From positions 992,001 to 1,056,000 of the forward strand of contig JARUPY010000606.1 in NCBI GenBank assembly GCA_029817715.1: DNA of 64,000 nt. The letters are read 5' to 3'. Numbering within the stretch: the first letter of the stretch is position 1; every line of letters starts with the position of its first letter. The position numbers and the translations under genes were made by a program. Shown here piece after piece: positions 32,995 through 44,313 of the stretch. Under the pieces are notes generated by a model that was given only the letters and a program-made list of their open reading frames with translations, was not told the DNA's origin and did not search any database. The stretch comes from Melastoma dodecandrum (lineage: Eukaryota; Streptophyta; Magnoliopsida; Myrtales; Melastomataceae).

Positions 32995-34865
32995 CCCATG
33001 TCATGCGCAAGTTATTCTTCTTTCTTTTTCTCTTAAATTCTTCAAGGGATTTTAGTTTTTAGTTTTCGTTCTTCTCGTGATGAACTAAAAAAAGTCATGT
33101 AAAGTTAGAGAAATGGCTGCTGCATTCCAACCATTGCACCAAGACGATCATTTGATACACAAAGGGGGAGGGGAATGTCCACCCGGGGAGAAGATGAAGT
33201 CGATCATTAATAAAAGAGTCTTCTAACATATGGATGTGATGATTTAATACTTGCGTCATGATTTCCTTCGTCTGTTTCGAAGTTTGTGGGTTGTCGTGTT
33301 ATTTCATGTAGATTATTCCCCAACATTCTAATTTTTTTTATTTTTTTAGGTGGTGATGGTGGGAGGGGTTCAAAATTAGTGGATTTATGGGCTCGCATGC
33401 TCCCCACCCAACACATGCGCTCACACACACACTAAAGTCAAACCACATTATATTGCTTCAATCATCACGTCATAAATGGAAAGAAAAGAAAACACACCAA
33501 TAGTCTGGTATCATAATCATAAATATCATTTGGCCTTCCGTGGTCGTCTGTATGTAATAGTTTCAACCAAAACTTCAAGGTAAGAATGATCACCAAAAAA
33601 AAGATAAAGGGCAGACATCATCATTTGACTCCTTACACATTCCACACCCTTTATTTTTTACTCCGAAATGCTTGTCGTGTCGTATTTTTTCCCATAAACC
33701 TTACGAATGCTCATAGTTTTAATTTTTTATATATCTTATTTTTCTTAATACAGCAAGTTAAGTTCATTTTACTTATTATATCGCATCAACATCAACAGCC
33801 ATACATGCCAAAGTCGTCGTCCAGCGTGCCAAAATTTGATCGACCGCTCAGGTGTCTTCTGCATATAGTATCAGTCCACATTCATCATAATTCGAGCTCG
33901 TAATTTAAGAGGGGAAAGTAAAAAAAAACAACGATGTGTTTGGGTAGGGTGAATCATGGTGAGAACTCCAAAAATTTTCGAAAACTGTCTTCACATCGAA
34001 ACACTAGTTCTAATTGTAAGAGAGTAATGGATTTCGCTAACTTTATCCGTGTTGTTGCTGGAGGTTCCGTCGGTAATGGGTGTCATTCGTCCTTGGAGGT
34101 TCTCGACCAATTACACCAATGTTCCGACAAAACTGTTTCCTAAGCCATTGATTGGGTCAAGGAAATGGGTGGATTAAGCAAACATTAAAACTTCACCCCC
34201 AGAAAGATTTGAACGATTTTACCTCGCCCACTAAGATATCCACCTAAATCTTTGGTACGGTTTTAACCTCGAGAGAGAGTAATTCATGATCGGCTAGCAT
34301 AAATGATTAGGAAGATCTCCATTCCATTATATGGTAACGATTTCTTCCTCCCCAATTCAGAGATAAAAATACCCAAATTAATCAAAAGCCCTTTATGTCT
34401 ATTATTATCCTATCCGTGCGGTCCGTGGCATTCTTTTTCAAATCGGTTGTCGTTAAATTTCGTGTCTTTTTTTTTTTTGTCTTAATATTGGTTGTCATCA
34501 AATCTTTAAAAATATAAAAGAATGTTAACAAAAAGGGGGAAAGGCTTTCCACAAAATTACGATTGGACGGTAAGAATTGTTGTGCATTGAATGACGAGTG
34601 GCATTTGTCTGTGCAGACCACTCTTATTACAAAATACCCATAACCATCATATCCATATGATATGTACGTCGTTCACAGATAATAAAGATGTGAACGTGAT
34701 ATTATGCAAATCAGCCTCTTTTTTAATGAAAAGACGAGCATCGACATAACTATATCCATTTTGATTTTTTTTTTAGCAAGATAAAATGGTTATTACAAAA
34801 TGAAAGAAATATCAATTACCGCGGCTTAAGATAACCGTATCTGTTTGCTTACCACCCTACGAAAA
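32995..34865. other. Intergenic, no gene recognised
   Basis: AT-rich sequence with short unrelated frames. The longest (33586-33903) is translated from AT-rich sequence and shows no family motif. Nothing repeats elsewhere in the window that I could find. Confidence 0.45.
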
Positions 34866-36000
34866 TTAAAACGAAGTCGGCCTCCTTTCATTCAAGGGTA
34901 ATTCCGTCATTTCCATGTGATCGGTCGGAAATCCAGTGACCCGGCTGTCACCCATCGCGGTTGTTAGTAGCCCCTCTCCTCCCGGACTTCGCCACCCCCG
35001 GCACTCGAACATCGATGGGGTAACCTGCCTCTGAGGTGGCTCTTCTGCGCCCGGCGGGGCTTGCACGCACCAATGGACTAAGGCAAAATCGCATTCCCAC
35101 CACCTCCGTCGAGTGACCTCTCCCTTTCCTCCTACTCGTAACCGATGCTGGAGTTGCCTTCTCTGAAGAATAACCCCTGCAGCACTCCCCGCCGGACTCT
35201 GGCTGAAATCCTCGGTCTGGCATTGGTCGCACTGTCCAACTGCTTCGCCCATGGGATGATTCGTCGTCGGTGTGACATGTATTCTTTCCCTGACGAGGTT
35301 GGCGACTGTTCCTCCAGCGCCCCTTCAGGTTTGCTAATAGGGATGGGGAAGATTCAGACGAGTCGCTGTCGAAAACGGCAGAAACCCGGCTGTGGTGGTC
35401 CGTGTCCGAGTTGACCCTGTCGGATCTCGATCGAAAAACCACAAAGTGCTGCAAGAAGGAAAGCTTCCTTCTCCACCTCCCGTTCCTACTGCTTCCCCGA
35501 TGAGATTCTGGCATAGGAAACGCGTCATGAGTAGTGGACCCCACCTGCAGAAAGAAACGGACACCGCTAAGTCCCCCCTCATGGGACAATGCACAAAGAT
35601 TGGACAACGCACCCAAAACCACACGATGTTACCTTTTGCAACGGCGGAGTGAGGCAGGAGCGGTCGTCGTTGCCGTGCCGCCGAGCAACGTATGGCGAGA
35701 CGGAGCGAGGGAAGAGAAGGGGAGTTGGGGGGTCGGGAGGGCAGGCGAAGGCGGGATCATTGTCAAGGAAAGCTGGGAGGTGGTCTTGCGATCGGGCAAG
35801 GGGATTGGTTCTGGCCTGGAAGGCAATGACGAAGAAGAGGCGGTCGCGGAGGCAGGAGGCACAGACGCCCACCGTGCTGCTTACATCAGAGAAGTGCTTC
35901 TTTCACCTCGTCATGGACATCGTGGCACGCCGGCTGCCCTGGGGGAAGGTTTGCTTTCGGTTAATAATAAGTGAGGGGAGGGGGGGGGAGGGGGAGGAAG
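34866..36000. other. GC-rich unassigned block
   Basis: About 1.1 kb of clearly higher GC content than its surroundings. Long frames are open on both strands: minus 34948-35622 (224 codons, serine/arginine rich) and plus 35534-35974 and 35589-36071. I recognise none of the translations. Open frames on both strands are expected by composition. It could be a captured gene fragment, an old exon, or a CpG-rich promoter-like region. Confidence 0.35.
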
Positions 36001-38259
36001 GAGTAGCTGGGGTTGGGTGGTGGGAGACGGAGAAGTTTTTTAATTTGTGCCACCGGATGAAAATATGGTAATCCATTTATAAGACGTTGTTATCAGACAT
36101 GAATTCGATGATATGAAATTAATATCAAATGTCACTGAAATTCGATTAATAAAAAAATTATTATTGTTCGAGTATCTTAATTTAATGAAATAATTTTGGT
36201 AAGTTGTGCCCCCCTGTAAGAATCCGACGATATTGAAATGGAAATGATTAATGAAATATGAACTTTCCCCTTGCTTGTTTTGAAAAGAAATGGAGAATGC
36301 AAGTAAGTTACTAGGAGTGCATGAAGAAACAAAGGCTCATGGTAATGGTATGGCATTTTCCACGAACAAAACAAGTTTACGTTACGAAAACGTACGACGT
36401 GTCGAAATCAGGACCCATTTTGTTATTTTGTCCATCAGGACTTAACAATTTTTGGTAATTATTTTTCGTTAGCAATTAATTGGGATAGGGGAAGAGATAT
36501 TGTTACTGTTTAATAGAATTAAATGTGGAGGGGGGGGGGGAGTCAATATGGGGAGATCAGAATTATTATGATGATGTTTTAATTTCTACAATAGAAATAG
36601 TGAAGGGGGGATTCGAATTGAATGCGACGACCCCTTCAATTGAATGGCATAGGAGGATTTTTCATTCATTCGTAATACATATTTATTTATTTTATTTTTA
36701 AAAAGATGGGGGTCGTGGGATAGAGACTTTTCGGTTTAGTAGATATTATAAATGTTGTGGAGGAGGAAGCCCTCTTCTTAATTGGTGGATAAGTGCAAAT
36801 GTACAGCTTTTGATTTCTTGCTAGTCTCGTTAATTTATATTTTTGTACATTTTCTTTTCCAGACACGTGAAACGACTTTCTGATATATATATATATATAT
36901 ATCATTTTTCAATCGACTTTTTTTTTACGTATCATTGCTTAAAGAAAAGCTGAATCTCTAATATGCCAAGATACAATGTATAACTTATCCTAATGATGGA
37001 AAAACTAGTTCTTTTAAAAGAGATTTGGAGTTTAGTCGAATAAATCAAACAAAACGGGCAGGTAACTATGAATACTCGGAACGAAAAAACTGAAGAAGTA
37101 GCGTGGTTGATATTGGGATACAGCAGGGAGGGTGGTGGTGGGGGGGTGGGGTGGGGGGGGGGGGAATGAATACACACGTCCCATTACGATGATATCGATC
37201 ATTTTGAGACCACATCTTCACGTACCAATTTCCCTTTTCAAATTGACGCGACGTTCTCCTGGGCACTAGAGACAAATTAATGTGGAGAGGATGACGAAAG
37301 ATAAGATAAAAAAAAAAAAGCGATGCTGTGTTAGTGGGTCAAGTAATGATGATTAGAGAAGGGAAAGATAGATATTACTTGTGTCAGAAAGGGCACTCAA
37401 GGTCAACTGAAAACAGGAGTCATATATTTCTTAAAGATGTAATTACAAGTTTAGTGAATGAGATTAATCCCATGAAATAATTAATTATAACTAGTGTTAA
37501 TATCAACTCTGTTATTATGTTAAGAGTTTGTATACAGATAGATATATTTTCCATGGGCTCCTCCGCATTGACCTTGATCGTGTTGGTCTGCTAGACGCGA
37601 TCCATCCCAACTCTTTCATTCGGACTCGGCTCCCCTCGTCCTTTGTGTACACGAGTTTTGAAGGAAATATCTATCCTCTACCCGGTGGCGTAGTTAGTAG
37701 TATCGGATGGAAAAGGGAAACGAGGTAAGACCCAAAAAAAAAAAAAAAAAAAAAACTCACTTCAATTCACATTAAATACCTAACAACCATGCCATTCCAA
37801 TTCACTTGACTACGACAAGAGACCAAAAATTAAATCCTCCCCAACCTCCATTTAATATGTCCAGGACATACACGAGATTTTCTCCCCTCCTTTTCCGCAT
37901 TTAACTCCCAACCACACCCCACACACACACACACATAAATGAAAAAGAATACTTGTGATGAGATTTACCCAATGTTCTTTTCCATTTACATGACGTGGCA
38001 AAACGGGAAATATGTGATAACGCGAATCGACACCACCACGTTAGACGAGTTTTCCCCGGAGGGGATATATCGTCGTTGATATGCTGAGGTTTCTACTGAT
38101 AATTACATCAAATACCATATATTAAACAGTATGGTCAACACAGCGGCCGCATCCTCGCGATGATCTTTTTATCTTCCTTGCTCGGCATAACGTACCCTGG
38201 GAAGTCGCCTTTTCGTCCATTGGGGTAAATCGAGGATGCTATATGGCCACTTCGATGCC
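36001..38259. other. Intergenic with simple repeats
   Basis: No gene recognised. Holds G-runs at 36529-36540 and 37137-37163, an (AT)n run near 36883-36901, a 23-base A-run near 37735-37756, and CA repeats near 37921-37935. The left target copy ATTGT of element D is at 38260-38264. Confidence 0.5.
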
Positions 38260-38264
38260 ATTGT

Positions 38265-39611
38265 TTACGCGCCCAACAAAAATAAAATCATATTTCAATC
38301 TAACTCAAATAGCATGAGCAAGCTAGGGTCGAGAATTGTATTGACAAAATTCTTCTAACGTTGTTATCAGAAATCAATCAAGATTAAGAAGAAATTAAAG
38401 TTGAGATTCGAAGAAAGAAAATGATAAACAAAATCAGCAAAGATGATTATCAATAATAAAAAGATTTAGAACATCTCACTTCCCCTCGCATCCTATGCAT
38501 TCGATCCCTCTCTTTCTAATGCCCTTGAATCACTTAATCACTAATCTAAGATTCAAATATCTCTTCGATTTTCTCTCGAACATACGAGAACGTATCACCA
38601 TCTATCAAATTCCTCACTTTTTTTCTAGGCAAGAAACTAGTGGTGACCCATATCTATTCAATCCTAATTAATTACCTAAGGTGTTTCGTTCACACGATTA
38701 ATCCGGTTTTCCAACACATAGATCTAACTTTGACTACCCGCCTGAAATCTCCCTAAGCTATAAGATCAATGCCAACTGGTGATCAGACAATTAACACGGA
38801 TTTAAGGACGGAAATGGATAAATAATTATAATGATTCGATTCGCATTAAGAAAACATGTCACGAGCTACATCCGAATACGAGGTTCCGTCATAGTCCTAG
38901 AAAAGTGAATTAGTTCATAACTGAAATAAATGAAAATATCAATTCAAGTCTAAAAGTAAATTACCTCAAATAAACTAAGACAAGAAAATCGGTAAAGTAG
39001 ACTCCAGTCGTCGGCTCCTGTCACCAGCCTCCTCTTAACCTCCACCCCCTTCCAAATACCAAAAGAAACCTGTTTAACCTAGGGTTTTCTAAGAAAATAT
39101 TCCCCTAAAATACCTAAAGTACCCTTACATAGATCTTAAATCAGAATAAAGGGCAAAATATCTTAAAATTAAAATAAAAGATCTTCTAATGTGGAAAGAC
39201 AATCTCCAAACATGGAAGGTTGGTTAAATCCCGTCATCACATCAGATCGGGCACGAATGCATACTCCATGGCAGACGGATGCGTTCCTCTGTAATCAGTC
39301 CAGCAAGTCGCCCCATGGAGGCATCCTTCTGGTCAGACGGATGCGTCCATCTGTAGTCTTTTGAAATTCAATGTTATCTACTTTCTCGATTCGTCCTTTG
39401 GCTCAATGGTTCCGCATTCAACCTTCATTCATAGACATTCCACATCAGAAACCTCAACTTATTAAGATAATGAAACGCAAAAAATATAAAGATTCAACTA
39501 TGTAGTGAAAATCATCGAAAAAACAACTCGAAACAACGTCAAAGCTCAACGAACTAATCACATTAATGCCAAGATGAGTGGCTAAATAACTCCACTTTCG
39601 TTGAGTTATCA
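38265..39611 (-). repeat. 3' LTR of element D (1347 bp)
   Basis: Begins TTACGCGCCCAAC, a mutated form of the right copy's TGATGCGCGTC, and ends GAGTTATCA. It carries a segment (about 38310-38420) not present in the right LTR. Both copies contain GACGGATGCGT/CCATCTGT-type repeats near 39270-39355. Confidence 0.85.
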
Positions 39612-40053
39612 CACCCCCAAACCTACCTTGTGCTAGTCCTCAAGCAAAACACAAAAGACTCAAGACTCAACAATCAACCCTTGACAAACTCAACTTGACT
39701 AGTTTCGATTACTCCCTTTTATGTTTTCAACGATGGAAACACCCACTTCTCACAGTCAAGTTCATCTCATACTTAGCTCACTTTATTTAAAAACTTTTTC
39801 AATTCCAGTCAATTCTCAAATATCAAAGCTCAAAAGATCACCTTAGTATGTCGTGCAAAAGATATCGACGATAAGATAATTCCAATAAAATATATTAGAA
39901 CGGCATCACGCAAAGTTAACCTAACACCATCTGTCTACAAGTCATAGGCTCTCGGCACTCAAAAATTTTTTTCTTTTTCTTTTTTTTTTTTACTACACGA
40001 CTCTTAATCTTCATCTCATTCTAAGATGCCCATGTAACGAGATTTCGATTAAT
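39612..40053 (-). other. 3' non-coding internal region of element D (left of element E)
   Basis: Starts with the polypurine tract complement CACCCCCAAACC next to the LTR. No ORF. Continues at 51391 on the other side of element E, as shown by the GACTC target duplication. Confidence 0.75.
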
Positions 40054-40058
40054 GACTC

Positions 40059-42061
40059 TGTTGGATCGTTCAGGAACACTAAGAGGGGGTGAATTAGTGT
40101 TTTTCACTTTTTCGCCCTTTCTTGGTATAAGCGGAAGCGTACTGTATCACAGCAGAGCGTTTCTCAGAATGAGAAATACTTTACTGTAACTGTTACGATT
40201 TTGTCGAGTAGGTTTTCGTACTAGTGTTGCGCGATCGTAATGGACACAGTGATTTATAGTGGTTCGGCCTTAATTGACCTACGTCCACTTTCCACCAACA
40301 AGGTGATTCCACTATATAAAATAATGGGTGCAAAAAGCCCTTGCACTAGGCGTATGTTCCTCTCACAAAGTGAGATTTAGAATCCCGTACAATAGATGAT
40401 CACTCCTGGCAACGGTCAGCTCCTCACACAGTGGACGTCTTCTCGTTTCCAGCAAGATGATGCTCACGCTCAGCAGTTGATTGCTCAAAGGATTCGCACA
40501 CAGCTCGTTGTCGCTTAATATAAGTTTGACTATCAAAGCAGAGAGACAACGTTGTGTTAGTATATAATCCTCACAGATGATTCCTTACAGTGAAGAATGG
40601 CTTCTCAGAGAGCAGCCTGCTTCTGCTTCACAGCGAAGGATTGCTTTGGCACTTGTTTGCTCAGAAGAGGATTTCCACAAAGATTCCGTCCCTTCTCAGG
40701 ATGATCCTGTCTATAGACGCAAGAGAGACAACCACAAAGTTGATCAAATAGATCACCACAAAGATCACGAAGAGAAGAACCACAAAGATCACAATGAAAA
40801 CCACAAAGCCACTTAGAAGGTATCCGTCCTACACTCAGTTCGGACGTGCACGGTTACCACAGCCGTGACTCACTGTACTGCACACCCAGTGCCTAGGGTG
40901 GAATTTTCCGATCCGTTGGCTTCCACACAACCTGCTTTACTAATCGTCTATATCAGGCGTTCAAGACTTCTGCACAGCACCCCTGTGCTCGGGAGGAACT
41001 CTTTCCACTCTGGCGGCGTTCCCAACTCCTGCTCTGCCCTGCAGGCACGAGACTTCTGGCGCGCACCCGCAAGTGCATGTCTAACTGCTCAAACTCCGTA
41101 GGCTCGAGACTTCCCTGCGAAAAGACACGACAAGAACGGCTTCTTGCCGATGGGTCAGCAACCGGTTACTGCAATCAGCACATGTATTCACTTAGCTTCC
41201 CTCAGACGATTCGCCGGCTGCTCGTTGAACGCACTGAGGACACCTAGTCCCTCTCAGACGATCAAATGATCTGACCTCAGCCCCTTGACACTCTCACACG
41301 CAGCCTGCAAGAGAAAGAACCAGGAGACACTTAGCACCTTCCGCTCTCCGTCGACGCACAAAGCTCACTTAGACCACTTAGACCACACAGACGAACAAAG
41401 GCCAAGAGAAAATGTCGTCCTTAGTCTGATTATAACGGAGAAAGAAGCATAGCAATTGGCAAAACTGGCTGCCAGGATTCAGCAACAGTCTGCTCAACGT
41501 TTGCTATGCTATAGAAGGTAAGACACCAAAGGTAACTTCCTTCACTTATCTCAATCAAATAAATTATTTCCAATCTCCAACATCTTATCATAATCATTTA
41601 TCATAATCATATCTAATCGATTATGATAATCAAATGTATTCGATTTGATATTTTCTCCCTTTACAGCGAGATGTTGCTGCAGGGAATCAGAGAGATATAT
41701 TGTTTCCAAAACAAACATTTGGAAAGCTAATCTCATAATATTTAGTTGCCTAAGTGCTTATGATAAGATCATTAGGCTACATTAAATGAACCTAGACGCT
41801 CAGACTAATAATATGAGATAGATTAAAATAAATCTTAAATTAAATCGTGATTATCAAAAATATGTTTCCATATTTTCAACGTCTATGCGTAAAATCACAG
41901 TAACATCGTACTAGAACGCAGTAATATATAGCTGCTACTAGCTGTGGTTCAGCAACACATTGCTCAAGCTCATCACTAAGAATGAACACATAACTTGTGA
42001 ATCATTACTACTGACTACCAGTAGCGCATTGCTTAAGTTCATCATCAAAACCAGGTCAACA
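40059..42061 (-). repeat. 3' LTR of element E (2003 bp)
   Basis: TGTTGGATCGTTCAGG to CCAGGTCAACA. Closely similar to the right LTR, with one notable indel of about 25 bp near 41447 / 50505. A short tandem array of ACCACAAAGATCAC-like units lies at about 40728-40813, and an AATCGATTATGATAATC palindrome near 41615. Confidence 0.92.
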
Positions 42062-42422
42062 TTCTCCCCCTTTTTGATGATGACAAAATATGATGATTTG
42101 ACTTAGGGATCGAGCTTGTTTCTCAACTCCCCCTTTAACTTTCCCCTTAACTCCCCCTGAACTTATTCTTCTCCCCCTTTTTGTCATATCAAAAAGAACA
42201 GAAAAGAGGATAGCAAAGGATGGTTTTATTGCTATTGCAGCAAAGATATGCTATCACTCAAACGACAGTCAACAACAGCCAACAGATGCTGCAATGCATC
42301 AAAACAAAACAGTTTCTAAACGAGTGCAGAAGTAGAAGAGCATAGCTCATTCTATAACAATAGAACATAACAGACATCGAAAGATAGAGGAGAGTAGCTT
42401 AATCCTAAACGGAGAGCATGGC

Positions 42423-44102
42423 TCAATCCTCGGCATTGTCAAGCAAAGTCTGGACCATCTTTTCCAGGCGGGTCAGCCTTTCAGCAAATCCATCTAGCCT
42501 TTCAAGAATGGAGCGCCTGGTGTAGCTTAGTTCCTCACAGAGGACTTTCTGAAGCTTGGAAGAAGAAGGGGATTCATCCTTGGATGAAGAAGCCGCCCTC
42601 TCACGTTCAACATAGCGTTGCTTGCCAAGTTCAGCTGTGGACTTGCCACGGACAGAAGCAACGATCTGTCGCTTGGTTGGTTTCTTGACAAAAACACCAT
42701 CCACATACTGGTAGCCCATACTTGCTACAGAGTTAGCTCCAATAACCTGAGTAGTCCAGGTGTCCATTTGATTCACAGGAATAATCTGTTCCCCATAGAA
42801 CTGCAGCAATGCAGTGATGACATGTGCAAATGGAAGTGCCCTGTTCTCGTCCTGAACACAAGATGCCATATGGCCAAATATGACACTTCCCAAATTCACA
42901 GGAATACCTCTCTTAAGATGAACCATCAGATTCGAATCTCTTGGCATGACCGTGTCAATGCTGCCAATCCGAGGGGCCAAGCAGGACATTACTGCCTTGT
43001 GAAACATCCGGTTGCTGAAACTCAGCCCGGTGTTTTGCAGATATCCGCTGACAGCAACCACCTCACCATCGTTGATGGCCTGATAAGCTTCCAGCTTTCC
43101 CTCATTGATCACCCTCAAGTTGTTAACAAGATCAGAATCAAAAATGCGGCAAACATCAAACACAGAGAAAACAAATGTTTTCTCATCTACCAGCACCTTG
43201 ATGAATGTAATGTGAGAATCCTCCTTATGAAAGGTAATATTGGCATAAAATTCCTTGACCTTTGAAATGGAGCCGATGCCATCATATTCGCAAAAGGATC
43301 GTCAGGTCAACCTTTCAAACATCTCAGCAAAACATAGCTCATATTGAGTAAAGCAATCAAAGTCGACACGCTTGCATGCGGCAATGTTGCGCTTGGTCAT
43401 GTTTCTATTCGGCATAGTATCATCAGCAAGAATCCGATTTAACTCAGCCAGAGAAACATACTGATCAACTTTAGGTATATAAACGGAGGAGTCTGCATTT
43501 CTCACTTTCTTTTGAATAGGAGAGCTAGAATGCATACCATCCCTTATACCAGCATAAGGTCGTTTCATCCTGGTGCGAGAGGCAATACCCAGAGAAGAGC
43601 GAATCGGAGGATTCTGAACAACAGAGCCGATCACCTCCACAGTTTCTTCAGCATCAGGGGTCTCTTCAGCCGAAGAGTCCTGTTCATCTGCACTCTGAAA
43701 ATCTTCAGGGTCCTCAACGCTTTTCTTGCCTTTGTCGGCATAAGTCTCTGCATCCGCAGCAGGGGAGTTTGCTGCTTTGGGTGACGCAGAGGCAGACTTG
43801 GTAACCGCCTCAGGTGCAGCAGTTTCTTCCTCAACAATGTGGGTTTTCTCCTTAGCAGCCTCGGGTTCGCCAAGAGTTGTGGCATCAGGAGTCGAAGCCA
43901 CATTTTCCTTAGTAGGAACCGCAGCAGGTGTCTCCTCGGTCGCAGTGACCACCGGAGCAGGGGTTTGTGTCAGCGAGAGCTCCCCCTCAGTAACTGACGG
44001 AGGTTCCACAACAGGTAGTTGCTGGGCAGAAGCAGCCACAGCCTGTGACCGTTTCTTGGGGGTTCCCTTGTCCTTTCCAGATTTCACATATTTGGGTGCC
44101 AT
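42423..44102 (-). pseudogene. Third ORF of element E, downstream of pol, with one in-frame TGA
   Basis: One frame of 560 codons from ATG 44102 to stop at 42423, interrupted only by TGA at 43302-43304. The N-terminal half is basic then strongly acidic and low-complexity (Ala/Glu/Thr/Ser rich), followed by TRMKRPYAGIRDGMHSSSPI and AELNRILADDTMPNRNMTK. The second half (EKTFVFSVFDVCRIFDSDLV, NRMFHKAVMSCLAPRIGSID, DENRALPFAHVITALLQFYG) resembles the region annotated as 'putative plant transposon protein' in many plant genomes. It ends in a coiled-coil-like stretch with a leucine-rich tail. It has no obvious signal peptide or transmembrane segment, so the 'env-like' label used for SIRE third ORFs is not supported here. 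Function unknown. Confidence 0.8.
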
Positions 44103-44313
44103 TGTCAGAGAACCACAAAGAGAGGAAGAAGAACGAAGGTTGAGGTTGAAGAGAAGAGGGAAGTTAGGGATTTGAAAAGAAACCGTAGGTAGTTTTTGGT
44201 TTTATAGAATATTTAAAAGAAGGAAAGAAAAAGAAAATTGAAATGGCACCATAGGAAAATTTTATTTTCCTATCAAAACTTTCTCAAAATAATTAGATGA
44301 CAATATTATCATC

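Noticed and set aside
34948..35622. 224-codon minus ORF as a real gene
   Set aside because: Opposite-strand frames are similarly open because of GC content, and no motif or start context supports it; left as unassigned.
37735..37756. A-run as the tail of a SINE or processed retrocopy
   Set aside because: No matching target duplication, and no convincing pol III A/B boxes or gene-derived sequence upstream.
40577..40816. His/Lys/Asp-rich 79-codon ORF in the copia LTR
   Set aside because: Produced by the tandem ACCACAAAGATCAC-like units; the frame is not kept in the partner LTR at about 49630-49870.
43777..44175. 132-codon plus-strand ORF
   Set aside because: Antisense shadow of the low-complexity N-terminus of the third ORF of element E.
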